Positions 55,325 to 64,000 of a stretch of 64,000 bases of DNA are shown in pieces. Where the stretch lies: positions 72,685 to 136,684 of the forward strand of contig JBGAKH010000013.1 of assembly GCA_044224515.1 (NCBI GenBank). The letters run 5' to 3'. A program made the position numbers and the translations under genes. Below the pieces are notes generated by a model. That model was given only the letters and a program-made list of their open reading frames with translations, ran no database searches and was not told the origin of the DNA. Positions within the stretch are counted from its first letter, which is position 1. Every line of letters starts with the position of its first letter. Source of the DNA: JBBATK01 sp044224515 (GTDB taxonomy: Bacteria; Bacteroidota; Ignavibacteria; Kapaibacteriales; NICIL-2).

Positions 55325-55684
55325 ATGACGATGGTTGCCGCACAGAGAATAGCTGCACGAAAAACGTATGGCGGAGGCGAAACGAAGATTCCGGGATACC
55401 TGGAGCAGGAAGTGTTACTCTGGAGCCCCGAAAAAATCACTTTGAAGACCTACGATCTCTTTATCATCAGTGCAAAACGCAGTGATAAAGCACGGATGAA
55501 CAAGGTGTTGATAGAACTTATTGGCGCATTGAACTTTGACAGCGGTGAACTGGCGCATCGTCTGCAACGACTCTATGAATACTGCCAGCGCTGCGTGAGC
55601 CTGAATAAGACTGACGAAGCAGTCGCGATTATTACGGAATTGCGCGACTCGTGGGAGAAAACATTTAATCTCACTTCTGTATAA
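55325..55684 (+). CDS. fliS: Flagellar export chaperone FliS
   Basis: 119 residues, normal length. FliS binds flagellin in the cytosol and delivers it to FlhA. The helical pattern matches the family: YLEQEVLLWSPEKITLKTYDLFIISAKRSD, then IELIGALNFDSGELAHRLQRLYEYCQRCV, and a final ELRDSWEKTF helix with the conserved Trp. Start 55325 (AGGGA upstream) or the nearby ATG at 55331. fliD follows after 18 bp. Confidence 0.88.
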   Translation: MTMVAAQRIAARKTYGGGETKIPGYLEQEVLLWSPEKITLKTYDLFIISAKRSDKARMNKVLIELIGALNFDSGELAHRLQRLYEYCQRCVSLNKTDEAVAIITELRDSWEKTFNLTSV

Positions 55685-55702
55685 TTCCATGGAGGATCGG
55701 TT

Positions 55703-57496
55703 ATGGCAACGAGTATAACAAACACTGCGTTCTTGGTTGGTAATGGCTTCTCGTCGACGGGACAAACCTCGCTCGATCAGCTACTTAATGCCTACCGTGC
55801 AACACGTCAACCGGAAGTCGACGCTTTGAAAAAGACCCAAGACTCCTTGGGTAAAAAGCAGATTTTCTACAACTCGATCCGCTCCAAACTCGAGGCTCTG
55901 CAAGCGCAAGCAACCCAATTCAGCTCTGCCGATGCACCAAATCGCTTTGTCACGCGCGGTGTAACAAGCTCGGATGCAACGGTTGCAACGGTTTCCGCCA
56001 CTTCAACGGCAGCTCTCGGTGTCAGTAACTTGAAAGTTCAGCGCATGGCGACGAACGATCAGTTGCTCAGTGACCGCATGACGACTGCAACTGCATTTTC
56101 GGCGGAACTCACAGCACGCGGACTCGATGCCGGAATCGCAACCGGAACAAAAAGTTTTAGCATCAACGGAAAGTCATACTCTGTCAGCCTCGACGGCTCA
56201 GAAACCGACGAAGCCGTTATGAACAAAATTGCAACGGCTGTTAACTCCGATTCTTCGTCGAAGGTGAGTGCTGCGGTTGTAAAAGACACCACGAATACCG
56301 GTCGTCTAAGCTTCAGCTCGAAAAGCGTTGGTGCCGATGGGGCGATTACCTTCACCGACACCTCCTCACTGCTCAGTGCTTTCGGTTTTGGCTCTATTAA
56401 GCAGTCGACCAGCACCACTCCACTTTCTGTGGATTCCAGCTCGGTAAGCGGCAGTGCAAGTTTGGGTCTCGGCAGCGGAGTGAAGAATTTCAGTGTCAAC
56501 GGTGTGTCGTACAGCTTCAATTACAACACTGCTGACAACAACTCAACGGTCCTAAGCGCTATCGCAGACGCAATAAACACGAACAGTTCTTCAACAGTCA
56601 CCGCATCTGTCGTCGACAAAGGCAGCGGAAACTTTGCGCTGAACATTGTGAACAATACCAGCGGCGGAACCCTAAGCCTAAGCGACACCGATGGTTTCCT
56701 CAATAACCTTGGTTTAGGATCGCAAGTAAAGACAGATGTTCGTACCAACTCGACGAATACCAAGGCGGGCTATGCCTCCAGCACTGAGTCAAACCTGAAT
56801 TCCTTGGCGACCGTTAATGGTATTACCGTTAGCCGTTCGACAAACTCCATGACGGATGTTCTGACAGGGGTGACCATCAACTTGCTTAAGCCGCAAGCCA
56901 GCACCGACAACGCGGTAACCCTGACAACCACGGTTGATGCCGATGCCGTTGTGAATACCATGCAGCCTCTGCTTGACTCGTTTAACGAGGCAATGCGCTA
57001 CATGCAGTCCAACAATAAGAACATGGCCGGGAACGATAGCACGGTTCGGAGTCTTGTTTCGAGTCTGCGTGGACTATCAAGTACGGTTCTTGGTAGCGAA
57101 AGTGCCGATACGAAGTATATGTCCGATGCCGGTATCAAAATCGGAACGGATGGAGCTCTGAGTATTGGAGATAAAGATAAACTGCGCACACTTTTGCAAT
57201 CAGATCCAACAAAAGTCTCAAAACTCTTTACGGGTGCTGATGGCTTGGGTGCGAAAATCAATAGTATTGTTTCAAGTTTTGTAGGCTCGGAAGGCGTTGC
57301 TCAATCGCGCTCTACGAATATGGGTACACAGATAAAATCTCTGGATACCCGTGTCAAAAGCCTGCAAGCCAAGATTGAGAAAGCTGTACAGCTACAGCAG
57401 AATGACTACACGAAGCTGCAGCAGTCGCTGTATAACCTGCAGGCTCAAGCCTCACGCTACGCTTCGTACAACTCCGGCGCGATGAGTCTCTACTAA
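55703..57496 (+). CDS. fliD: Flagellar filament cap protein FliD (hook-associated protein 2)
   Basis: 597 residues, within the family range. FliD caps the growing filament and helps flagellin fold. The N-terminal part has SLDQLLNAYRATRQPEVDALKKTQDSLGKKQ and the D1-like strand region TVSATSTAALGVSNLKVQRMAT. Two internal copies of a hook-IN-like motif are seen (KSFSINGKSYSVSLDGSE and KNFSVNGVSYSFNYNTAD). The C-terminal coiled region (STNMGTQIKSLDTRVKSLQA, LQQSLYNLQAQASRYASY) completes D0/D1. TGGAGGA precedes the ATG. It sits between fliS and flaG. Confidence 0.95.
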   Translation: MATSITNTAFLVGNGFSSTGQTSLDQLLNAYRATRQPEVDALKKTQDSLGKKQIFYNSIRSKLEALQAQATQFSSADAPNRFVTRGVTSSDATVATVSATSTAALGVSNLKVQRMATNDQLLSDRMTTATAFSAELTARGLDAGIATGTKSFSINGKSYSVSLDGSETDEAVMNKIATAVNSDSSSKVSAAVVKDTTNTGRLSFSSKSVGADGAITFTDTSSLLSAFGFGSIKQSTSTTPLSVDSSSVSGSASLGLGSGVKNFSVNGVSYSFNYNTADNNSTVLSAIADAINTNSSSTVTASVVDKGSGNFALNIVNNTSGGTLSLSDTDGFLNNLGLGSQVKTDVRTNSTNTKAGYASSTESNLNSLATVNGITVSRSTNSMTDVLTGVTINLLKPQASTDNAVTLTTTVDADAVVNTMQPLLDSFNEAMRYMQSNNKNMAGNDSTVRSLVSSLRGLSSTVLGSESADTKYMSDAGIKIGTDGALSIGDKDKLRTLLQSDPTKVSKLFTGADGLGAKINSIVSSFVGSEGVAQSRSTNMGTQIKSLDTRVKSLQAKIEKAVQLQQNDYTKLQQSLYNLQAQASRYASYNSGAMSLY

Positions 57497-57576
57497 TCGA
57501 AAGCTGGCAGGATCTTTGCAAGTCGACACTTTGTGTCAACTATTTTTATTAACTCTTCCCGCAAGGGAGGTGGAGT

Positions 57577-57963
57577 ATGATAGAATCAATCACCACATTG
57601 ACACCGGCCCAACAGGTTGCCGCCGTTCAAGCGCAAGAATCTGAAACGAATCGTCTGCGTACGCCCGAAACAAAAAAGGGTGGTACGGATACGAAGAACT
57701 CCGGAAACAAACGCCAAGGACAACTCACGGATTTTGAAAAAATGCTGCAGAAGAACCTTGCCGCAACAAATCAATCCGTCCACGTTTCTGTTGACGATGT
57801 GACAAAACGCATCGTTGTGAAGATAGTTGACAACATGACTAACGAAGTCGTGAAGCAATTACCGACTGAAGAAATGTTGAGAGTCTCTCGGGGTTTGGCT
57901 GAAATGGAGTCGAACAAAGGAAGCATGAAAAATGCAGGAAACATTACCGATACACGAATCTAA
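57577..57963 (+). CDS. flaG: FlaG-family protein
   Basis: 128 residues. The C-terminal half is a FlaG domain: VHVSVDDVTKRIVVKIVDNM followed by TNEVVKQLPTEEMLRVSRGL, the diagnostic end. The N-terminal 55 residues are polar and probably disordered. FlaG proteins influence filament length in several bacteria; the mechanism is uncertain. A very strong AGGGAGG ribosome site lies before the ATG. The 3' end overlaps the next gene by 32 bp in another frame, which suggests coupled translation. Confidence 0.88.
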   Translation: MIESITTLTPAQQVAAVQAQESETNRLRTPETKKGGTDTKNSGNKRQGQLTDFEKMLQKNLAATNQSVHVSVDDVTKRIVVKIVDNMTNEVVKQLPTEEMLRVSRGLAEMESNKGSMKNAGNITDTRI

Positions 57964-58318
57964 GTCTTCAACGATTGAGCACTTACTGAGTGAAATTCGT
58001 GAGCTTAATGCCGAGCTGGATGCTGCACTTTCATGTACCAAAGAACTCGAACCGGAAGCCATAGCTAGCTTCGACGAAGGTCTGGCTAAAAGGGCTATGT
58101 TGATTGATGCTATCCGAGACTCCTGCGCGGAACTGGATAACAATGCCGAAAACGACGTGAAAGACCGTTTGCAGAAATTTTGGAACGGTTTTCGCATAGA
58201 AATGGCTGCGGGCGACGAAAAACGCGTTGCGTTGTTGCGCAAGAAAGTCGATCTTGCAGCAGCCTCTTTACGAACGACACAGAAACAAAAGGCCTTATTA
58301 CAATACCAACGAGGATAG
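57932..58318 (+). CDS. Small helical protein in flagellar cluster, possible FliT/FlgN-type chaperone
   Basis: 128 residues, family not recognised by sequence. It is almost wholly alpha-helical with heptad-like spacing (IEHLLSEIRELNAELDAAL, then AKRAMLIDAIRDSCAELDNN, ending in basic KKVDLAAASLRTTQKQKALL). Size, composition and position after fliS-fliD-flaG match FliT or FlgN, export chaperones for FliD or hook-filament junction proteins. This is inference from context. The start at 57932 overlaps flaG by 32 bp; AAGGA lies about 12 bases upstream. Confidence 0.65.
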   Translation: MQETLPIHESKSSTIEHLLSEIRELNAELDAALSCTKELEPEAIASFDEGLAKRAMLIDAIRDSCAELDNNAENDVKDRLQKFWNGFRIEMAAGDEKRVALLRKKVDLAAASLRTTQKQKALLQYQRG

Positions 58319-58319
58319 A

Positions 58320-58637
58320 ATGATAGGAAGCATCAACAATCTCGGCAGCGTGGCCGGCACATCAGCGCTTAATGCGGACGATCAGCAGAAGATCCGCCAG
58401 AACGCTGTACAACCGAAGAACACACGTTCGAACTCTGTCGACAAACTGGAGATTTCCGAGGAAGCTCTGAAACTCCGCGCCGATGCGCAGCAAGGAAGCT
58501 CAGCCATCGTGAAAGGCTCAGAAAGCGAAACTGCTCGCATTAAGAACAACATTTCGTCAGGATTTTACAATAGTCCTGCGGTTCAACGTGCGGTAGCTTC
58601 GAAAATCTACCAACAAATGCCGCCCAATGAAGGCTAG
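58320..58637 (+). CDS. flgM: FlgM-like anti-sigma-28 factor
   Basis: 105 residues. The pattern matches FlgM: a disordered N-terminus, then VDKLEISEEALKLRADAQ and the C-terminal helix-loop with TARIKNNISSGFYNSPAVQRAVASKIYQQ, where the I-x-x-G-x-Y element is characteristic. FlgM holds sigma-28 inactive until the hook is complete and is then exported through the flagellum, releasing late-gene expression. The gene starts one base after the previous stop (GAGGATAG as ribosome site), last in the cluster and before a strong terminator. No fliA is present in the window. Confidence 0.75.
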   Translation: MIGSINNLGSVAGTSALNADDQQKIRQNAVQPKNTRSNSVDKLEISEEALKLRADAQQGSSAIVKGSESETARIKNNISSGFYNSPAVQRAVASKIYQQMPPNEG

Positions 58638-58681
58638 GTTAACAAGTCTTCCGAAATGAATAGTGACATAGTTAGACGCCC

Positions 58682-58709
58682 AAAACCCCAACACACCGTT
58701 GGGGTTTTT
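58682..58709 (+). terminator. Rho-independent terminator of flagellar cluster
   Basis: An 11-bp perfect stem, AAAACCCCAAC (58682-58692) with GTTGGGGTTTT (58698-58708), has loop ACACC and a T-run at its end. Confidence 0.95.
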
Positions 58710-59395
58710 GCGTTATGGGCATATCCCGCTGTTTGCTTGAAAGGGTGAGGGTTGCGCTGCTGACATGAGGGCTTAAGTCTTTAGCATCGCTATTGGCTTT
58801 TTGAGAAATCGGACGTACTTGCGATGCTCCTATGGTACCAGCTGTGCCCGCGACATCTGCCGTGGAGCAAGCACTAGCCTCAAGGCGGCATGGAAAGAGC
58901 CATGCTAAAACTCTGCGTCGTCAGGCACACACAATCCGCTACTCCCCAAAATCGAGGGCTGCGGGCAATGTCGTTTAAACGGTAGACTAGTTACTCTACT
59001 GTGCGACGGTCCGTATGGAAGTGAGCGGGAGCTATAAAAGTTCACAAAAAAGAACAACAGATCAACAGCGGGGAACATAGCCAGAATCGGGTAAAAGACT
59101 CGAAAATGCGACAAATGAGAGGCTCGTTTGCACACAGTAGGAGTCTCTAACATCTCCAAGACCCTCAAATTCTTTAGTATTCACAGACTTGTGGCATAGG
59201 GATTGCCCTTTGAATCCTGTTAGATCAGATTGATTTCAATTCAGATCAAATTCAAGGTTTGAGTTCAGATGTCGATGATTCTCTACAAAATCACGGATTC
59301 GCCTCGATACGTCGAGGTGGCATTATTGGATTATACCATGACAGGGATGTCTCATGCTTAATCGACTTCGATTCCTTCGCCGACAAGGAGTCACA
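58710..59395. other. Intergenic region before the repetitive secreted protein gene
   Basis: 686 bp without a supported gene. A small hairpin, CCTCGA/TCGAGG at 59302-59317, and AT-rich partial repeats (AGATCAGATT and CAGATCAAATT, 59220-59255) are visible. The promoter of the gene at 59396 is presumably here; no exact -7 box was found. Confidence 0.4.
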
Positions 59396-62300
59396 ATGCC
59401 GAATACACGATCGCCTCAACGACCACATCGATGGTTGGTGGGATTGTTCGTGCTCTTATGTGTAACAGGAGTTACATCAAATGCTGTGTTCGCCGACGAA
59501 AACGTTGGTATTGGAACTGCAAAACCCGACAACTCTGCCGTACTTGATGTCAGCATCGAGACCCTCGCACGTCCCCGAGGCGTTCTCTTCCCACGCATGA
59601 CACAACAGCAACGCGATTCAATCCTTCTGCCGGCAAAAGGATTGCTCGTCTACAATACAACAACCGAACATTTAGAAATCAATACCGGTACAGCTATCGT
59701 ACCGGTGTGGGCTCAATATATTTCTTACGGTACCAGCTCAGGTGCCGACTGGTCGATCAGCGGTAACGACGCTATAAATCCTGCTGTCAACTTCTTAGGT
59801 ACCAAGAATCCTGTTGCTTTAATCTTCAAAACAAACAACCTGGAGCGACTCCGCGTCCAAGCGAACGGCTTCGTTGGAATCGGTACTGCCGCACCAACGC
59901 AACTCTTCAGCGTAGGTTCAAGTTCTCAATTCACAGTTGATAGCAACGGTTTTATGAGTACGCTCTTTGGTATCCAATTGCGCGGACCTAATGCCGAATT
60001 GCGTCTGAATAACAGTCCCGGTATCAAAGGTGATCTCGTTGTTTCACAAGGAGCAGCTACGACACCAATCTATACCAAGCAGCTGGACTCCTTGTCGATC
60101 GACCGCCTGAATTCTCAGACGATAACAACCAAGACTCTTACCTCTCAATTGATTGTTACGGATAGTCTATACGCTCGTGCGGCGAACATTGTCAAGCTCA
60201 CAAGCACAGATATTACCGTCAATAACAACCTCACGGTAAACAATACGCTGACAACCAAGACATTGATCGTGGATAGCATCATCGCCAAGAATATGCGCGC
60301 GGCACTGCCACTTGATTCCGTGTTGAGTGGCACAAGCACAAACAAGACCTTAAACATCGGCAACGGTACGGTGTTAGGTCCGACCGGAGGTGGTACTATT
60401 CGAGCAAACGCATTTACAGGTCCGGGCTCGACAAGTGATAGCGTAGACCTTCAATCTGAAGTCTCAGGTATACTACCTGCGAAAAATGGTGGTATGGGCA
60501 TCGATGTGTCGAATGCTGCGGTTGGACAAATTCCAATCGGTACCGGAAATGGATTGGCTTTGGACTCCTTGCATGCAGGAAAGGGTATAGCAATAAACAC
60601 GAGCCCCGGACACATAACTATTCAATCAACGAGTGCGGAAGTAGGCCCCGGCGCCCGTAACAACAGTACCTTACGATATGACTCCACTCGCTCCACTTGG
60701 GTAGAGAACCAGCGCGTCATGGCTGACACTCTGGGCAATATCTCAGTAGCCGGAGTAGTCAGCTCTAACGGCGTTCGCTCAAATGGCAACATAGTCTTGA
60801 GTGATCCTTCAGCTCAGTTTGTTACAGGTGGAACCTCAGGCCAGGTAGGACAAATTCTCGCAAGCGGTGGAATTAGCTCGTCTCCCTCATGGACAAGTAG
60901 CCTGGATTCATTGGAGATTAAGAAACTCAAATCGACCTCGATTAGCAGCTCATCTCTACTGGTAAGTGACTCACTCCGCGCTTTGGGTGTGAGTACGATG
61001 AACACCGTGAACATTGATTCTCTTCGTTCAAGAGTAATAAGCAACACGCAGACAATCGTCACAGACTCTTTGAATGTCAATAAGCTGAAGTTGAACGGGG
61101 TGTTGGCTCTTGATTCGGCGTACATTAAGAATCTGGGGTCAAACACGGTATCCTCTCGTACCGTGATTGTTAGCGATTCGTTATCTGCGACTAAGCTTCA
61201 TGCAGCTAGCGCTGATATTACGACACTTACGACGGACTCTTTGTCAACGCGCGCTTTGCGCGCCTCAGGCAATTCAGCCTTAAACACTGTTTCGTCGAAC
61301 TCTATTACAAATAGTGGACTCATCCTGAGTTCCGGTCTGCAAGCCACCGATTCTGTGTCAACCAAAGACTTACGGGCAATCGGTCGTTCGGTGTTGTACG
61401 AAGTGTGGGCCGATTCGCTGTCCTCGCGAGAGATTTCGAACAGTGGAACCATTCGTACGGATTCATTGTATGTCAAGAAGTTCAAAATGGCCGGAGTCAT
61501 GCATCTCGATTCCGCCGTTATTGATCGTTTAAGCACGACAGACTTCATAACAGAACGTCTTACAGTCACCGATTCAGCTCGAATCAACAAACTAAACGTG
61601 AGTGGTCCAACAACCCTAACTACTGTCAATTCCACAACGATCAACAACAGTGGCGATATCATCACAAAATCTCTTACTGTCGGTGATACTCTAAAAACGA
61701 AAGTTATTGAGGCTCAGAACGGATTCATTACCGGGCTCAGTTCGGACTCGATATCGGCTCGGACCATTCGAATCAGTGGAAACAGTCTGCTCAACGATGT
61801 CATGGCGGACTCCCTTAGCTCACGCCAAATCAGGAACTCTGAGACAATCGTAACCGATAGCTTGTTCGCCAACAAGTTCAAGCTCAATGGTACCCTGAAC
61901 GCTGATAGTGTGTATGTCAACAAGCTTGGCGCAAACAATGCGACGATCAACAACGCCACAGTAAACAATGCGACCGTCAACGTCGCCAACATTACAACGG
62001 CATTGACCGACTCTATTTCCGCGCGCGCTCTACGAGTCAGTGGAAATAGCAACTTGAACACGGTCAGCTCGACAACGATTAACAATAGCGCTAATGTCTC
62101 GACAGCAACCCTAAGTGCATCGGACTCAATTCTCACGAACAAGCTCCATGCAACAGGCAACAGCATCTTGACTGATGTCTGGGCAGACTCCATTGCATCA
62201 CGTCAGATCCGTAACTCAGAAACGATATGGACCGACAGCTTGTACGCGAACAAGTTCAAGCTCAATGGTACCCTGAACGCTGATAGTGTGTATGTCAACA

Positions 62301-62662
62301 AGCTTGGCGCAAACAATGCGACGATCAACAACGCCACAGTAAACAATGCGACCGTCAACGTCGCCAACATTACAACGGCATTAACTGACTCTATTTCCGC
62401 GCGCGCTCTACGAGTCAGTGGAAATAGCAACTTGAACACGGTCAGCTCGACAACGATTAACAATAGCGGTAATGTCTCGACAGCAACCCTGAGCGCATCG
62501 GACTCAATTCTCACGAACAAGCTTCATGCAACAGGTAACAGTATCTTGACCGATGTCTGGACAGACTCCATTGCATCACGTCAGATCCGTAACTCAGAAA
62601 CGATTTGGACCGACAGCTTGTACGCCAACAAGTTCAAGCTCAAACGGTACATTGAACGCTGA
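59396..62662 (+). CDS. Secreted repetitive surface protein, frame broken at 62.64 kb
   Basis: 1,088 residues to the first stop. After a basic start and signal peptide (HRWLVGLFVLLCVTGVTSNAVFA) comes a head module common in Bacteroidota surface and fibre proteins: VGIGTAKPDNSAVLDV, RGVLFPRMTQQQRDSI and KGLLVYNTTTEHLEI, with a second VGIGTAAPTQLF. From about residue 230 on it is a long Ser/Asn/Thr/Leu-rich beta-repeat (TDSLSARALRVSGNS type), likely a parallel or triple beta structure. In the third 378-bp unit one extra base near 62640 shifts the frame and gives a stop. Nothing of the true C-terminus is visible, so a T9SS domain cannot be checked. ATG 59396 is chosen over 59354 because AAGGAG lies 7 bases upstream. 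Confidence 0.75.
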   Translation: MPNTRSPQRPHRWLVGLFVLLCVTGVTSNAVFADENVGIGTAKPDNSAVLDVSIETLARPRGVLFPRMTQQQRDSILLPAKGLLVYNTTTEHLEINTGTAIVPVWAQYISYGTSSGADWSISGNDAINPAVNFLGTKNPVALIFKTNNLERLRVQANGFVGIGTAAPTQLFSVGSSSQFTVDSNGFMSTLFGIQLRGPNAELRLNNSPGIKGDLVVSQGAATTPIYTKQLDSLSIDRLNSQTITTKTLTSQLIVTDSLYARAANIVKLTSTDITVNNNLTVNNTLTTKTLIVDSIIAKNMRAALPLDSVLSGTSTNKTLNIGNGTVLGPTGGGTIRANAFTGPGSTSDSVDLQSEVSGILPAKNGGMGIDVSNAAVGQIPIGTGNGLALDSLHAGKGIAINTSPGHITIQSTSAEVGPGARNNSTLRYDSTRSTWVENQRVMADTLGNISVAGVVSSNGVRSNGNIVLSDPSAQFVTGGTSGQVGQILASGGISSSPSWTSSLDSLEIKKLKSTSISSSSLLVSDSLRALGVSTMNTVNIDSLRSRVISNTQTIVTDSLNVNKLKLNGVLALDSAYIKNLGSNTVSSRTVIVSDSLSATKLHAASADITTLTTDSLSTRALRASGNSALNTVSSNSITNSGLILSSGLQATDSVSTKDLRAIGRSVLYEVWADSLSSREISNSGTIRTDSLYVKKFKMAGVMHLDSAVIDRLSTTDFITERLTVTDSARINKLNVSGPTTLTTVNSTTINNSGDIITKSLTVGDTLKTKVIEAQNGFITGLSSDSISARTIRISGNSLLNDVMADSLSSRQIRNSETIVTDSLFANKFKLNGTLNADSVYVNKLGANNATINNATVNNATVNVANITTALTDSISARALRVSGNSNLNTVSSTTINNSANVSTATLSASDSILTNKLHATGNSILTDVWADSIASRQIRNSETIWTDSLYANKFKLNGTLNADSVYVNKLGANNATINNATVNNATVNVANITTALTDSISARALRVSGNSNLNTVSSTTINNSGNVSTATLSASDSILTNKLHATGNSILTDVWTDSIASRQIRNSETIWTDSLYANKFKLKRYIER

Positions 62663-64000
62663 CAGTGTGTATGTGAACAAGCTTGGCGCAAACAATGCGA
62701 CGATCAACAACGCCACAGTAAACAATGCGACCGTCAACGTCGCCAACATTACAACGGCATTGAATGTACGCGCGCGCTCTACGAGTCAGTGGAAATAGCA
62801 ATGGAACACGGTCAGCTCGACAACGATTAACAATAGCGCTAATGTCTCGACAGCAACCCTGAGTGCATCGGACTCTGTTCTCACGAACAAGCTCCATGCT
62901 ACAGGCAACAGTATCTTGACTGATGTCTGGGCTGACTCCATTGCATCACGTCAGATCCGCAACTCAGAAACGATTTGGACCGATAGCTTGTACGCCAACA
63001 AGTTCAAGTCAAACGGTACCTTGAATGTTGATAGTGCCTTCGTGAACAAGCTTGGCGCAAACAATGCGACGATCAACAACGCCACAGTAAACAATGCGAC
63101 CGTCAACGTCAGCCAAGATTAACAACGGCATTGAACGTACCGCGCGCGCTCTACGAGTCAGTGGAAATGTCAACTTCAAGCACGACAACGATGAACAATC
63201 AGGACATATCAACACTGCAACCCTGACGGCAACGGACTCTGTTCTCACGAACAAGCTTCATGCAACAGGTAACAGCATCTTGTCCGATGTCTGGGCTGAC
63301 TCCATTGCATCACGTCAGATTCGCACCAGAAAACGAGAAGGCGCGGACCGACAGCTTGTACGTCAACAAGCTCAAATCAAACGGTACCTTGAACGTTGAC
63401 AGTGCCTTCGTGAACAAGCTTGGCGCGAACAACTTCACGACCCAGTGTAATCTATGCTACTCAACTCAGCCAAGATTAACAAGCTGAACGTACGCCCCGG
63501 TACGAGTCGACGTTAAACGGCGTCAGTTCGACTAGCATTACAAACTCAGGTAACATCTCGACAGCAACCCTTACGGCAACGGACTCCACCTCACGAACAA
63601 GCTCCATGCTACCGGCAACAGTATCTTGACCGATGTCTGGGCTGACTCCATTGCATCACGTCAGATTCGTAACTCAGAGACCATTTGGACCGACAGCTTG
63701 TACGCCAACAAGTGGAAGTCAAACGGTACTTTGAACGTTGATAGCGCTTTATGTCAACAAGCTTGGCGCAAACAATGCGACGATCAACAACGCCACAGTA
63801 AACAATGCGACCGTCAACGTCGCCAACATTACAACGGCATTAACTGACTCTATTTCCGCGCGCGCTCTACGAGTCAGTGGAAATAGCAACTTGAACACGG
63901 TCAGCTCGACAACGATTAACAATAGCGGTAATGTCTCGACAGCAACCCTGAGCGCATCGGACTCAATTCTCACGAACAAGCTTCATGCAACAGGTAACAG
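61835..64000 (+). repeat. Tandem array of about 378-bp coding units, open at right edge
   Basis: Units begin (at AACTCnGA or its degraded form) near 61835, 62213, 62591, 62961, 63325 and 63671; spacings are 378, 378, 370, 364 and 346 bp. Units 1 and 2 are in frame and nearly identical. Units 3-5 carry small insertions and deletions that break the frame. The last 251 bp of the window (63750-64000) are identical to 62291-62541. Confidence 0.9.
62663..64000 (+). pseudogene. Out-of-frame continuation of the repetitive secreted protein gene
   Basis: Coding-like units continue after the first stop but in changing frames: in-frame pieces occur at about 62916-63122 and 63626-63740 (NSETIWTDSLYANK each time). 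Small deletions lie near 62763-62775, 63112-63140, 63325-63350 and 63430-63520, always within the repeats. Either the gene is truly decaying or phase-variable, or the sequence here is a misassembly of near-identical repeats. Confidence 0.6.

Noticed and set aside
61835..64000. Regularly spaced repeats as a CRISPR array
   Set aside because: The unit is 378 bp, codes for protein and has no short repeat/unique spacer alternation.
1..64000. tRNA, rRNA, transposase or prophage genes
   Set aside because: No TTCGAATC-type T-loop in a cloverleaf context, no rRNA-like stretch and no DDE or integrase motifs were found in the translated genes.

Overview
The window looks like chromosomal DNA from a flagellated member of the Bacteroidota/Chlorobi-Ignavibacteria (FCB) branch; a Kapabacteria- or Ignavibacteria-like bacterium is the best guess (inference). 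Four signs support this. Three large secreted proteins end in a type IX secretion (T9SS) type A C-terminal sorting domain. A DUF3078 barrel, a CarboxypepD_reg/TonB receptor and an ABC permease/M1 peptidase fusion are typical of Bacteroidota relatives. At least two promoters match the Bacteroidota -33/-7 pattern (TTG, about 19 nt, TAnnTTTG). Yet flagellar genes are present (flhA and a fliC-fliS-fliD-flaG-flgM cluster), and many genes have good Shine-Dalgarno sequences, which classical Bacteroidota often lack. No rRNA, tRNA, CRISPR array or transposase was recognised.

Layout. 1-6.9 kb, minus strand: a truncated exported protein, a multi-pass acyltransferase, flhA and an MgtA-type P-ATPase. 7.2-11.7 kb, plus strand: an ABC ATPase and a permease fused to an M1 aminopeptidase. 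11.9-18.6 kb, housekeeping: an exonuclease/UvrC-like fusion, uppP, dfrA, a RavA/MoxR-like AAA ATPase (minus), rplU-rpmA and mdh. 19-36 kb: metabolic enzymes (YyaL-like protein, phosphoglucose/phosphomannose isomerase, M42 peptidase), a small MscL, envelope and secreted proteins (choice-of-anchor protein, DUF3078 barrel, Asp-box/sortilin-like T9SS cargo, TonB receptor) and ArfB. Between the M42 peptidase and mscL lies an unlisted 40-codon gene for a double-glycine leader peptide with its own promoter, ribosome site and terminator. 36.4-52.3 kb: one 5,277-residue T9SS-exported giant protein (beta-helix head, Ig-like repeats, lectin-like domain, sorting signal). 52.4-58.6 kb: a VWA (ViaA/CoxE-like) protein and the flagellar filament cluster. 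59.4-64 kb: a secreted repetitive protein whose gene becomes a nearly identical 378-bp tandem array with frameshifts, running off the right edge.

How the genes fit together. Much of the window serves the cell surface: T9SS cargo and possible adhesins, outer-membrane proteins, and late flagellar genes with filament, cap, chaperones and anti-sigma factor in one cluster. The RavA-like ATPase and the VWA protein look like the two halves of a MoxR/VWA chaperone pair, but they are 36 kb apart. The most interesting elements are the orphan GG-leader peptide, the 861-bp higher-order repeat inside the giant protein, and the recently expanded repeat array at the right edge.
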